This document shows positions 25,763 through 33,984 of a stretch of DNA of 64,000 nucleotides, one piece after another. The DNA is from Qiania dongpingensis. Its GTDB lineage: Bacteria > Bacillota > Clostridia > Lachnospirales > Lachnospiraceae. The position numbers were made by a program, and so were the translations under genes. The stretch is taken from NCBI RefSeq assembly GCF_014337195.1, contig NZ_CP060634.1, forward strand, positions 868,001-932,000, in the 5' to 3' direction. Under the pieces are notes generated by a model. It had not been told where the DNA came from. It did no database searches and saw only the letters and a program-made list of their open reading frames with translations. How positions within the stretch are numbered: position 1 is the first letter of the stretch; every line of letters starts with the position of its first letter.

Positions 25763-27505
25763 TCACTCTTCCGTCTCTTCTTCCGGCATCAGCCAAGCAT
25801 GATGGTCCGTATGCAGAAGCTTGTGAGATAAATGAGACAGCGGCGCCTCCAGATAATCCTGGTAACATTTTTGGACAGAAGGATTCTCATGGGAGAACCT
25901 CAGGTTGTTCACCTTATCCAGTCCATAGAGAACTTCACACCTGGCTTCCGCCTGCTCTTCTCCGTCTTTGATCGGCTGTCCGCCTCCGCCTGCGCAGCCG
26001 CCGGGACATGCCATGATCTCCACAAAGTGGTATTGGACTTCACCCTTACGGATGGCCTCCATCAGTTTTCTGGTATTGGAAAGTCCGCTGGCAACGGCCA
26101 CCTTCAGATTTTGGCCCGCCAGGTTGAACTCAGCCTCTTTCCAGCCGTCCATACCGCGCACCTTGCTGAAGGAATCCGGATCAGGATTTCTTCCAGTCAC
26201 CAGATAATACGCGCTTCGAAGCGCCGCTTCCATAACGCCCCCGGTAGCTCCGAATATGACGCCGGCGCCTGAACCGGTACCCAAAGGCGTATCGAACTCT
26301 TCTTCTTCCAGATCAGCGGGAATGATGTGCTCCGCGCGGATCAGGCGGTCTACTTCTCTGGTAGTCAGGACCACGTCCACATCCGGGCCTGCGCCCGCGT
26401 CATTCATGACCGGTATCGCACATTCATGCTTTTTCGCTACACACGGCATGATTGAAATACTGTAGATTCTGGAAGGATCCACATCCAGCAGCTTCGCGTA
26501 GTAGGACTTTGCAACAGCCCCAAACATCTGCTGAGGCGATTTCGCGCTGGACAACTGGTCCACCATGCCGGGATACTGGGACTTCATAAAACGTACCCAC
26601 CCGGGACAGCATGATGTGAACATCGGGAACGTTTCATTCTCCTTGTTCTTCACCTTTTCCAGGAACTCGCTTCCCTCTTCCATGATGGTCAGGTCTGCGC
26701 TGAAATTGGTGTCAAATATGTAATTAAAGCCAATCTGACGAAGGGCTGATACCAGACGCTTCACGGTGGCAAACTTCCTGGGAAGGCCGAATGCCTCACC
26801 CCATGCCGCACGTACGGCGGGAGCCACCTGCACCACTGTGATCTTCTCCGGATCTGCCAGCGCGTCCAAAACCTTTTGGACATCGTCGCGCTCCCTCAGG
26901 GCTCCAACAGGACAGTGTGTGATACACTGGCCGCAGAGCGCACAGTCAGATTCCTGGATCTTTCTGTTTCTGGATACGTCAACGGTAGTCCTCGAACCAG
27001 TTCCCGCCACATCCCAGATATTCAGTCCCTGGATCTTGTCACAGACCTGAACACAGCGCATACACTTGATACACTTTTTGGCATCCCGAATCAAAGGGAA
27101 ATCCATCGGCCAGTTGGACTTTGGAAGCTTTTTCTCAAAAGGAAGTTCCAGAATGCCCAGGTCGTTGGCTATCGTCTGAAGACTGCAGTTCCCGCTTCTC
27201 ACACAGGTAGCGCACTGACAGTCATGCTGAGACAGAATCAATTCAACATTATTTCTTCTGCTCTCTCTTACCTTGGGGCTGTTGGTACGGATATCCATAC
27301 CCTCCCATACTTTATTGTTGCAGGCCGTCACCAGTTTGGCGCAGCCTTCCACTTCTACAACACAGACACGGCAGGCGCCGATTTCATTGATATCCTTCAG
27401 ATAACAAAGAGTCGGAATAAAAATCCCTGCGGAAGCGGCAGCGTCCAGAATCGTGGTTCCTTCCTTCACCCTGATCTGTTTACCATTAATTGTGAGATTT
27501 ACCAT
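25763..27505 (-). CDS. hydA: Cytosolic [FeFe] hydrogenase catalytic subunit (HndD-type)
   Basis: A 580-residue [FeFe] hydrogenase. It has an N-terminal 2Fe-2S ferredoxin domain (CYLKDINEIGACRVC), a His-ligated 4Fe-4S site (HDCQCATCVRSGNC), two 4Fe-4S clusters (CIKCMRCVQVC, CALCGQCITHCP) and the H-cluster motifs TSCCPGW, MPCVAKKHE and EIMACPGGCAGGGGQP. All expected ligands are present. It would reduce protons or oxidise H2 in the cytosol. Its ATG overlaps the end of the NuoF/GltD-like gene by 7 bases, so the two are a coupled pair and likely one complex. The operon starts at a ZTP riboswitch. Confidence 0.94.
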   Translation of the reverse strand: MVNLTINGKQIRVKEGTTILDAAASAGIFIPTLCYLKDINEIGACRVCVVEVEGCAKLVTACNNKVWEGMDIRTNSPKVRESRRNNVELILSQHDCQCATCVRSGNCSLQTIANDLGILELPFEKKLPKSNWPMDFPLIRDAKKCIKCMRCVQVCDKIQGLNIWDVAGTGSRTTVDVSRNRKIQESDCALCGQCITHCPVGALRERDDVQKVLDALADPEKITVVQVAPAVRAAWGEAFGLPRKFATVKRLVSALRQIGFNYIFDTNFSADLTIMEEGSEFLEKVKNKENETFPMFTSCCPGWVRFMKSQYPGMVDQLSSAKSPQQMFGAVAKSYYAKLLDVDPSRIYSISIMPCVAKKHECAIPVMNDAGAGPDVDVVLTTREVDRLIRAEHIIPADLEEEEFDTPLGTGSGAGVIFGATGGVMEAALRSAYYLVTGRNPDPDSFSKVRGMDGWKEAEFNLAGQNLKVAVASGLSNTRKLMEAIRKGEVQYHFVEIMACPGGCAGGGGQPIKDGEEQAEARCEVLYGLDKVNNLRFSHENPSVQKCYQDYLEAPLSHLSHKLLHTDHHAWLMPEEETEE

Positions 27506-29337
27506 TTTTCTACTCTGCCTCCTTTCAGGATACCGAAGCCAAAGTGGTCACACCGCAGGCACCGTCTCGCTTCCTGGCTCGCTTCTTCGCAGGTCATGCC
27601 GCATTCGATCAGATCGAAATCCTTCGCTCTGTCGGAAGGCTGGCGCTCCTTCATGTTCGCGCGGGCACAGCTCTTCCTGTCATCCAGGCGGACCTTGGGA
27701 ATCTGCACATCCACGGAAATCGTATGCTTGAAGCCAAGATACTCATCAATATTCGCGGCGGCAACCTTTCCGGCCGCAATTGCGCGGATTACGGTGGCAG
27801 GTCCTGTCACGCAGTCGCCGCCGGCAAACACGCCGGTGATATCCTTTGCATTCACACCACTCCAGTTAAGCGCTTCGATGACTCCGCGTTTCACAGGAAT
27901 GCCTTGTTTCTCAAAAGCCTTGGACTCAATGCCCTGTCCGATGGCCACGATTACCATATCACAGGAGAGACGGACATCCTCTTCAGAAGAATTCACAGGC
28001 ACAGGTCTTCCATTTTTTACCGGTCCGATGATCTGAGGCTTCACCCAAAGGGCCGCCACATTTCCGTCCGCATCCTTTTCCACACGCAGAGGGGCATGAA
28101 GATCGAGAAGCTCGCATCCTTCCTCCACCGCTCCCGCGACTTCTTCCGGCATGGCCGTCATATCCACGGCTCTGCGCCTATATGCAATACGCAGACGCTT
28201 CGCACCCAGACGGATTGCTGACCGCGCCACGTCCATGGCTACGTTTCCGCCGCCGATGACTACGATATCCTTGCCGCTGAAATCAGGCATTTCGCCGTCG
28301 CCAATCCCGCGGAGCAGTTCCACGGCAGAAACCACGCCGTTGGCATCTTCGCCTTCAATGCCGATCTTTCTGTCAATGTGAGCGCCGATCGCGATATAAA
28401 TCGCGTCATATTCGTTTTTCAGATCCGTTATGCTGGGGTTCTCGCCCACAGACACCCCGGTCTCTACTTTAACTCCGATGCTGAGCAAATGCTCAATCTC
28501 TCTGTCAAGAACCTCTCTGGGCAGCCGGTAATTGGGAATCCCGTAGCGGAGCATGCCGCCCAACTTCTTCCTCTGTTCCAGAATCGTCACATCATGGCCC
28601 ATTAAGGTCAGATAATAAGCCGCGCTGATACCGCCGGGGCCTCCGCCGATAACAGCCACTTTTTTCCCCGTAGGCACCGCGGGTACGGGAAGCGGCACGT
28701 CGCCCGCATGATCTACGGCAAATCTCTTCAGTCCGCGGATATTCACAGGATCATCGATCATCGTCCTGCGGCAGCGCACTTCACAGGGATGCTCGCAGAT
28801 AAGCCCGCATACGGAAGGCATCGGATTGTCTTTTCGGATCAGGCGGATCGCGTCGCCGTAGCGGCCCTCTGCCACCAGGGCAATATAACCGGGAATGTCC
28901 ACTCCCGCGGGACATTGTGATACACAAGGCACAGGCTGGTTCAGCTCAAACTTGCAGCGGCCTCTCAGAATATGCTCTTCAAAATCATCCCGGAATCCCT
29001 TGATTCCCTTTAATACCATTTTCGCAGCCTCATACCCAATGGCGCAGTCTGCGGAATAGAAAATATTCTTTGCTGTTTTTTCAATCAGGTCAATCGTCTC
29101 CAGAGTCGCTTCCCCGTTCAGCACGTCTTCCATCAACTTCTGCAGCTGTCCCAGGCCCACACGGCAGGGAACGCATTTCCCACATGACTGGGCATGGCAC
29201 ATCTTAAGGAAAGATGACGCCAGATCAACGGGACACAGTCCTGGCGGACTCGCGCTGATACGCCGCTCCAGATCCTTGTAGAGCTCCTCTACTGTGGTCT
29301 GAGCCTTGTTTTGAGTGATGATACTTAATCTGCTCAT
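27499..29337 (-). CDS. NuoF-type Fe-S domain fused to GltD-like NAD(P)H oxidoreductase
   Basis: A 612-residue electron-transfer protein. Residues about 35-115 match the C-terminal 4Fe-4S domain of NuoF (SCGKCVPCRVGLGQL); the NuoF flavin/NADH domain itself is missing. Residues about 130-210 are the GltD-type Fe-S helical domain (CVSQCPAGVDIPGY, CGLICEHPCEVRCRR). The rest is a two-dinucleotide-fold flavoprotein: GGGPGGISAAYYL for FAD and GGGNVAMDVARSA with AYRRR, suggesting NADPH. Start ATG at 29337 after GGAGGAGG. It probably passes electrons between NAD(P)H and the hydrogenase; bifurcation with ferredoxin is possible but not shown. Confidence 0.88.
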   Translation of the reverse strand: MSRLSIITQNKAQTTVEELYKDLERRISASPPGLCPVDLASSFLKMCHAQSCGKCVPCRVGLGQLQKLMEDVLNGEATLETIDLIEKTAKNIFYSADCAIGYEAAKMVLKGIKGFRDDFEEHILRGRCKFELNQPVPCVSQCPAGVDIPGYIALVAEGRYGDAIRLIRKDNPMPSVCGLICEHPCEVRCRRTMIDDPVNIRGLKRFAVDHAGDVPLPVPAVPTGKKVAVIGGGPGGISAAYYLTLMGHDVTILEQRKKLGGMLRYGIPNYRLPREVLDREIEHLLSIGVKVETGVSVGENPSITDLKNEYDAIYIAIGAHIDRKIGIEGEDANGVVSAVELLRGIGDGEMPDFSGKDIVVIGGGNVAMDVARSAIRLGAKRLRIAYRRRAVDMTAMPEEVAGAVEEGCELLDLHAPLRVEKDADGNVAALWVKPQIIGPVKNGRPVPVNSSEEDVRLSCDMVIVAIGQGIESKAFEKQGIPVKRGVIEALNWSGVNAKDITGVFAGGDCVTGPATVIRAIAAGKVAAANIDEYLGFKHTISVDVQIPKVRLDDRKSCARANMKERQPSDRAKDFDLIECGMTCEEASQEARRCLRCDHFGFGILKGGRVEKW

Positions 29338-29460
29338 CAATACCTCCTCCTTCTCTTGCTTGTTTACTTACCGCTTGTTTCCCCTTGGTTTCCCCCACGA
29401 AAGAAAACATTTTATGTAACTCTGCCTCTAGAAAAGCTTCTCCCCTGAAATGCAGAGTAT

Positions 29461-29498
29461 AAAAAAAGGCAACATTCGTTTCATCAACAAATGTTGCC
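29461..29498 (-). terminator. Expression-platform terminator of the ZTP riboswitch
   Basis: On the minus strand GGCAACATT (29498-29490) pairs with AATGTTGCC (29476-29468), followed by seven T (29467-29461). The 5' arm overlaps the conserved GGGC end of the aptamer, so ligand binding and termination are mutually exclusive. Confidence 0.88.
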
Positions 29499-29572
29499 CA
29501 GACGGTCGGCTAATTCCTAAACTTTCATCACCCCGTGGTTCTTCCACTGATTCCGCCAGCGATGAAAATCTC
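29496..29572 (-). ncRNA. ZTP (pfl) riboswitch aptamer
   Basis: Read on the minus strand, the aptamer has TTTCATCGCTGGCGGAA, a small hairpin GTGGAAGAACCAC followed by GGGGTGATGAAA closing the first stem, and the distal conserved segment CCGTCTGGGC after AGCCGA. These are the key conserved parts of the pfl/ZTP motif, which senses the purine intermediate ZMP/ZTP as a sign of low 10-formyl-tetrahydrofolate. The overlapping terminator means ligand should turn expression on. It is directly upstream of the NuoF/GltD-hydrogenase operon, which is not the usual one-carbon or purine target. Confidence 0.88.
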
Positions 29573-29585
29573 TTGTCTTTTCCCT

Positions 29586-29614
29586 ACCATATCATATTGT
29601 TATTGTATTGTCAA
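29586..29614 (-). promoter_or_regulatory. Promoter of the riboswitch-hydrogenase operon
   Basis: On the minus strand TTGACA (29614-29609), a 17-base spacer and TATGGT (29591-29586). Transcription would begin about 10 bases before the ZTP aptamer. Confidence 0.8.
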
Positions 29615-29643
29615 GAATTCCTTTCAATAAAAATACGAAGAAA

Positions 29644-29928
29644 TCAACGGCGTTCTGTAAGTACGACATGTACGATATCCCCCGGCTGTCTGCCGATTTT
29701 TGACCGGATATCCTTTCGTATTCCCAGAATATGGCCAGGCGTTCCCATCCTGACAAGGCTTCCGTCATACGGCTCTCCGTCGAATTCTGCATGTACCTTT
29801 ACCCTGCCTTTTCCAAACTCTTTTCTGACATCGAAAGGAAATTCCACATATGCTCCGTCCATATCCGGAACCTTTTTTATGACAGCGTCAAACTCATATT
29901 TCTTCCCTTCCATCTTTTTATCTTCCAT
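29644..29928 (-). CDS. DUF1905 domain-containing protein
   Basis: A 94-residue protein matching DUF1905, a small beta-barrel-like domain: [20 protein letters not shown] near the start, [20 protein letters not shown] and a C-terminal [20 protein letters not shown]. Function unknown; relatives are often fused to a YdeI-type domain, absent here. ATG at 29928 follows ACAGGAAC; an internal Met at residue 6 is also possible. It ends 30 bases before the hydrogenase operon promoter, with no obvious terminator between. Confidence 0.82.
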   Translation of the reverse strand: MEDKKMEGKKYEFDAVIKKVPDMDGAYVEFPFDVRKEFGKGRVKVHAEFDGEPYDGSLVRMGTPGHILGIRKDIRSKIGRQPGDIVHVVLTERR

Positions 29929-30077
29929 GTTCCTGTCACCATCTTTCTGCTCCTATTGTTCATTGTCCGCCGGCGAACCCTTTATACATACACTTGGGTA
30001 TATACTTAGGATTCGTATAAATACCGTTTGTCATACATGCCATCACAAGAGTAAAAAAGCTTACCAAAAATAGTCGA

Positions 30078-31049
30078 TCAGCAGCAAGGCACAGGGCAGC
30101 TTTCTCTGTTCAGCCATTCCACAGAGACATCCATAGCGGCGCGGCAGGCTCTCGTCTGATCCAGCTCGTTCAGCATCACAAAATCATGGATGATTGCCTG
30201 AAACCGCACAGCAGTCACTTCTGCCCCCGCTTCCCTAAGCTTTCTCGCGTAAGCCTCTCCTTCGTCTCTCAGAACGTCTGCCTCCCCATTGATTATCATA
30301 GCGGCGGGCAGGCCTTCCAGCTGTTCTCTTCCCGCCCGCAGCGGAGAAGCAGTAATCTGATTCCTGTCACATTCTGACACTGTATATTGATTCCAGAACC
30401 ACATCATCCCGGCTCTGTAAAGATAGTAGTCTACCGCGAATTGCCGATAGGTGCAAGTATCAAAGCAGGCATTTGTCACCGGATAATACAAAAGCTGTTT
30501 ATGGATGCAGGGCCCTCCCCGGTATTTTGCCATCAGTGTCATGGCAATAGCCATATTTCCTCCAGCGCTGTCCCCCGCCACTGTCAGCGCGGCCGGGTTC
30601 ATCTCTATTCCCATTTGTCTGAGCAATGCAGGCAGCATACAAAGTATGTGATAACACTGTTCGATAGCTACCGGATAACGCGCTTCCGGCGCCCGGGAAT
30701 ACTCCGGGAACACCAGGACAGAACCCGTCCTTGCGGCAAGTTCCCTGACCAGCTTCTCATGAGTATGGAAGCTTCCGAATACCCATCCCGCTCCATGAAT
30801 GTAAAATATCACATTTGCCGGGCAGGAGACTCGTTCCGGCCTGACCACAAAGACCCGTACTTTCCCCCATTCTCCGGTATTCACCATTGTTTTCTGTATA
30901 CAAGCCGGATACATACATACCGGCGCATCCTGTGCTTTTTCCAGTACCTCCCGCCCCTCGCAGGGGGGAAGCTGAAAAATAAGGGGCGGTACGGAATTCG
31001 CATTGCTTACCGCCACCGCCTCTGGTTCCAGTGAAATTCTTCTTCTCAT
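30078..31049 (-). CDS. Alpha/beta hydrolase of the HSL/acetyl-esterase type
   Basis: A 323-residue esterase-like protein. The oxyanion motif is HGAGWVFGS (the usual HGGG with Ala at the second Gly), the nucleophile elbow is GDSAGGNMA near residue 165, and an Asp (NGEADVLRDEG) and a His (IIHDFVMLNEL) complete the triad near the C-terminus. Family length is normal. Start ATG at 31049 follows GGAGGATTAGGAATAAA. Substrate unknown, probably short acyl esters. Stands alone. Confidence 0.87.
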   Translation of the reverse strand: MRRRISLEPEAVAVSNANSVPPLIFQLPPCEGREVLEKAQDAPVCMYPACIQKTMVNTGEWGKVRVFVVRPERVSCPANVIFYIHGAGWVFGSFHTHEKLVRELAARTGSVLVFPEYSRAPEARYPVAIEQCYHILCMLPALLRQMGIEMNPAALTVAGDSAGGNMAIAMTLMAKYRGGPCIHKQLLYYPVTNACFDTCTYRQFAVDYYLYRAGMMWFWNQYTVSECDRNQITASPLRAGREQLEGLPAAMIINGEADVLRDEGEAYARKLREAGAEVTAVRFQAIIHDFVMLNELDQTRACRAAMDVSVEWLNRESCPVPCC

Positions 31050-31164
31050 TTTATTCCTAATCCTCCCGGTTTTCCTGTCCTGCCAAACGCAGCAAAACGA
31101 TTATAGGATTAGAATATTCCAAACTCTTTAAATGTTTAAACCATATTATTCTGGACCAGCAATC

Positions 31165-32304
31165 CTATTTCCTGCTGTGTTTATCACTATACATCATCCT
31201 ATCTGCTCGAATAAATGCCTGTTCCACAGCATTATTCTCTTTTGGGTCAACGAAAGAGTATCCGGCAGACAGGCTGCATGGCAGAGTTATTTTGTCTGCA
31301 TCTGTTTTGCATCTCAATAATTGAAGCCTGCATAATAGCTGCTGCTCTGTTGCGTTTACCGCAAGAACCGCAAATTCATCTCCTCCAATTCGATAGAGAG
31401 AGTAATTATCTTCCTGAAAAATCTCATTCAACAGAGCTGCCATAGCTTTTAAAACATGATCTCCTACATTGTGCCCCATCGTATCATTGATTTCTTTGAA
31501 TCGATCCAGATCAAATACAAGAACGCCAATCGGCATATTCTTCATCCGTTCCCGCTCTATTTCGTTTATCTTTTCCATATACGCCATGCGGTTAAAACAG
31601 CCTGTGAGCGCATCTATATAAGCCATTCGATGCCATTTTTTTTCTTTTTGCAGCTGCTTACTCTGTTCATAGATTTTACTGGTCTTCACCGCTGAAGTAA
31701 TAAACACGGAATAACACGACAAAACGACAGCTGAAAACACGAGATACGTCGGCGCATATTCTATCCGTTCCACCATTGGCTTAGGGTATGCCGCAAAAAA
31801 GACCAGAGCGAAATAGATGAGTATTGAACATATCATCATGGCTCTCCAGCCGGCGTCCACATATTCCAAAAGGGTCCGATATCGCCCAAAATACGGCTCC
31901 CCGATCATAAAAATCATCAGCAATACAACAAACAACACGAAAAGCAAGATAATTCTTCCTGTGTTACCTGTGAGTATTCCAACATAACGTGCCAAAAAAG
32001 CAAAAATCAAAGTGACAGAATCAACAAAGCAAAACGTAAGGAAAAAGCGGGCGTCCTTATATTTTGATAAGACGAAAAAAAATATTAGGCTGGGAATACT
32101 CATAAAAACAACGGAAGCCACAGCCGATGGCCACAGATACACATAGGTAGCTAAAAAATAACAGGATATTATAATCATGCAGCCTGTGTACATAACAAAC
32201 CGCCATTTTCTGCCTTCATTTTTTAACACTATCATTTTAGTAAATACCATAAGATCAAAAAATATTACAAATAAATCGATTAAAACAGTACTCAACCCGG
32301 CCAT
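31165..32304 (-). CDS. Membrane-bound diguanylate cyclase (GGDEF)
   Basis: A 379-residue protein with about six to seven transmembrane helices in residues 1-215, a short coiled linker (SKIYEQSKQLQKEKKWHR), and a GGDEF domain starting DALTGCFNRMAY with intact YRIGGDEFAVL near residue 315. No RxxD inhibitory site precedes it. It would make cyclic di-GMP from two GTP in response to an unknown membrane signal. The N-terminal helices show no named sensor family. With the protein at 1-1795 it is the second c-di-GMP enzyme here. Confidence 0.88.
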   Translation of the reverse strand: MAGLSTVLIDLFVIFFDLMVFTKMIVLKNEGRKWRFVMYTGCMIIISCYFLATYVYLWPSAVASVVFMSIPSLIFFFVLSKYKDARFFLTFCFVDSVTLIFAFLARYVGILTGNTGRIILLFVLFVVLLMIFMIGEPYFGRYRTLLEYVDAGWRAMMICSILIYFALVFFAAYPKPMVERIEYAPTYLVFSAVVLSCYSVFITSAVKTSKIYEQSKQLQKEKKWHRMAYIDALTGCFNRMAYMEKINEIERERMKNMPIGVLVFDLDRFKEINDTMGHNVGDHVLKAMAALLNEIFQEDNYSLYRIGGDEFAVLAVNATEQQLLCRLQLLRCKTDADKITLPCSLSAGYSFVDPKENNAVEQAFIRADRMMYSDKHSRK

Positions 32305-32393
32305 ATCCCTACCTCTTATCTTTATGTAGTACTATTGTAATCTTTATTCTGAAAGTAGTCAAATGTTCCGGTCGTTTTTCAGTACTTCAATGC

Positions 32394-32560
32394 CTGATAT
32401 AAGATACTTTTTGGAATTATTTTTAATTAACTCTGTTAAGGCTTCCGTTTAACACCGGCGGAAGTTCCGGACCGTCACCATTTCGGTTCTCTGGCGCCTC
32501 AGGGGCCGCTGCAAAGGCGTCAGCAGAATTTTCCCGGCCCCGGGGAAGTAAAAACCGAAG
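32394..32560 (+). repeat. Modular repeat element, copy D (internally deleted, overlaps a gene end)
   Basis: The 5' parts match copies A-C (GATACTTTTTGGAATTATTT, then CGGAAGTTCCGGACCGTCAC and TTTCGGTTC). At about 32508 it jumps directly to the later block GCAAAGGCGTCAGCAG ... GGGGAAGTAAAAACCGAA, which in copy A lies about 380 bases further on. The 3' blocks are missing. It overlaps the last 45 codons of the TIM-barrel gene on the other strand. Confidence 0.88.
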
Positions 32561-33298
32561 GCTCTCTCTTATGTCCCTTATATCGGTATTCTCTATGGTC
32601 ACAGACGCTTCCGGACAGCATGCTTCAGCCATTTTAAGCACTTTTCTTATTGGGAGTTCCCCTTCCCCCAGAGCCTGGTGCAGGTCCTCTTTTCCATCGT
32701 TGTCATGCAGATGAAGATGACCTATTCTGCTTCCCAGTCCGGATAACCATTCCAATGGACTCTGCTCCGAATATGCAGCGGCGTGCCCGATATCCACACA
32801 GGCCGTAAAATAAGGGCAGTTTACTTTGTCCAATATATAGGCTGCCGTTTCCCAATGAAGATCCAATACATTCTCCAGGTGAACCGGAATTTTTCCGCCT
32901 TTCTCATCCAGAAAGCGCTTCCAAAATTCCACCGCCTTATCCGGCCAGCCTGTTTCGTAACAGGTTTCTGGTACAAACCCGGTATGAAACAAGATTCTAT
33001 CCGCTTTCATCATGGCCGCCCCTTCATAGGCCTGGAGGAATCTGACCATGGTCGTTTCTCGGATAAGAGAATCATAGCTGCCCGGGTTCAGGTCCAGAAA
33101 TGGCCCATGGACCGAAAATGGCCTTTCTGTAAGCCATCCCCCCATTCTCATCCGATATTTTTTAACCGTTCTGTCCAAAGCGTCCAAATTGTCTCCAACG
33201 CCAAATTCGATTGTCTCAATCCCGATTCCAGGCCACTCTTCCAAAACAGCCTTCATCTCCATATCCGTCACCAGATGAGATATGTAGATAGCCTTCAT
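32423..33298 (-). CDS. Sugar phosphate isomerase/epimerase-like TIM-barrel protein with repeat-derived tail
   Basis: A 291-residue xylose-isomerase-like TIM barrel (AP endonuclease 2 family). Likely metal ligands are in VHLENVLDLHWE, TACVDIGHAAAY (DxGHA) and HLHLHDNDGKEDLH, with Glu in VTIENTD. Start ATG at 33298 follows AAAGGATTCAAT. The barrel ends with RESLRFLL near residue 245. The remaining 45 residues (RGRENSADAFAAAPEAPENR onward) are encoded by repeat copy D and have no family counterpart, so an insertion has replaced or extended the natural end. Substrate unknown. Confidence 0.83.
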   Translation of the reverse strand: MKAIYISHLVTDMEMKAVLEEWPGIGIETIEFGVGDNLDALDRTVKKYRMRMGGWLTERPFSVHGPFLDLNPGSYDSLIRETTMVRFLQAYEGAAMMKADRILFHTGFVPETCYETGWPDKAVEFWKRFLDEKGGKIPVHLENVLDLHWETAAYILDKVNCPYFTACVDIGHAAAYSEQSPLEWLSGLGSRIGHLHLHDNDGKEDLHQALGEGELPIRKVLKMAEACCPEASVTIENTDIRDIRESLRFLLPRGRENSADAFAAAPEAPENRNGDGPELPPVLNGSLNRVN

Positions 33299-33478
33299 AT
33301 TGAATCCTTTCTGTTGTAAACCGCGAAAACCTCCAGGTATGAGTTTTCTTTGACAATAGGCACAGAACTAGAATCATAATGACCTGCCTCTTGCCGGTTT
33401 CCATTTTTCCGATTTTTTAGTATTATAGCACACCCACGGAAAGACTCCAATATCCTCCTCCTTTTTAAACCATGTAAA

Positions 33479-33520
33479 AAACCGGAAACCAGACGCCACA
33501 GCGGCAGTCTGTCCCCGGTC
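33479..33520 (-). terminator. Probable terminator of the HPr-like gene
   Basis: On the minus strand ACCGG and CAGAC pair with GTCTG and CCGGT around an interrupted stem, followed by a run of six T. The stem has an internal bulge, so strength is uncertain. Confidence 0.55.
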
Positions 33521-33543
33521 TTCTCTGTTTTTTGTTGATAAAT

Positions 33544-33774
33544 TTATGAAACCCTGCAAAATCCTAATCGTTCGACCAGCTCTTCACAGGTTTCTGTATG
33601 GATGATCAAATCCATTTTTTTCTGAAGTCCCATGCTGATGACGCCCACGATTGATTTCGCGTCCACCATACAATGTCCGTTTTTCAAGTCCACATCTGTC
33701 TGATAATCCTGGACAACATGGACAAATTCTTCAATCATATCCACATTATCAAATGTCACATTGATTTTCCGCAT
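33544..33774 (-). CDS. HPr-like protein lacking the phosphorylatable histidine
   Basis: A 76-residue protein with the HPr fold pattern: MRKINVTFDNVDMIEEFVHV, a central VDAKSIVGVISMGL helix entry typical of HPr, and a C-terminal helix TCEELVERLGF. The usual GLHARPA segment with catalytic His15 is absent, so it cannot work as a standard PTS phosphocarrier. Related small proteins are common in Lachnospiraceae; a regulatory role is possible. The ATG at 33774 follows AAAGGGTGATAGAA; an in-frame start 12 codons upstream is unlikely. Confidence 0.82.
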   Translation of the reverse strand: MRKINVTFDNVDMIEEFVHVVQDYQTDVDLKNGHCMVDAKSIVGVISMGLQKKMDLIIHTETCEELVERLGFCRVS

Positions 33775-33984
33775 TTCTATCACCCTTTCAAAAAGCTGCC
33801 GCTTTTCCATCAGCTGTCATGCCAAAGTTCTGTTAAGGCTGGAGATGATGGCCCATTGAGGCTCCGTCTCATGTATCCGGAATGCTCCTCATATATAAAG
33901 AATATTAAAGTCCCGTCATTTTCGGAACAGGATTGCTATTCTGAGCCTGACCAGGACATCCATTCCATATTCTTTACATTTGTC

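Noticed and set aside
26876..28036. 386-codon plus-strand frame opposite the hydrogenase operon
   Set aside because: Shadow of the minus-strand genes, which contain all Fe-S and H-cluster motifs; the plus frame has no recognisable domain.
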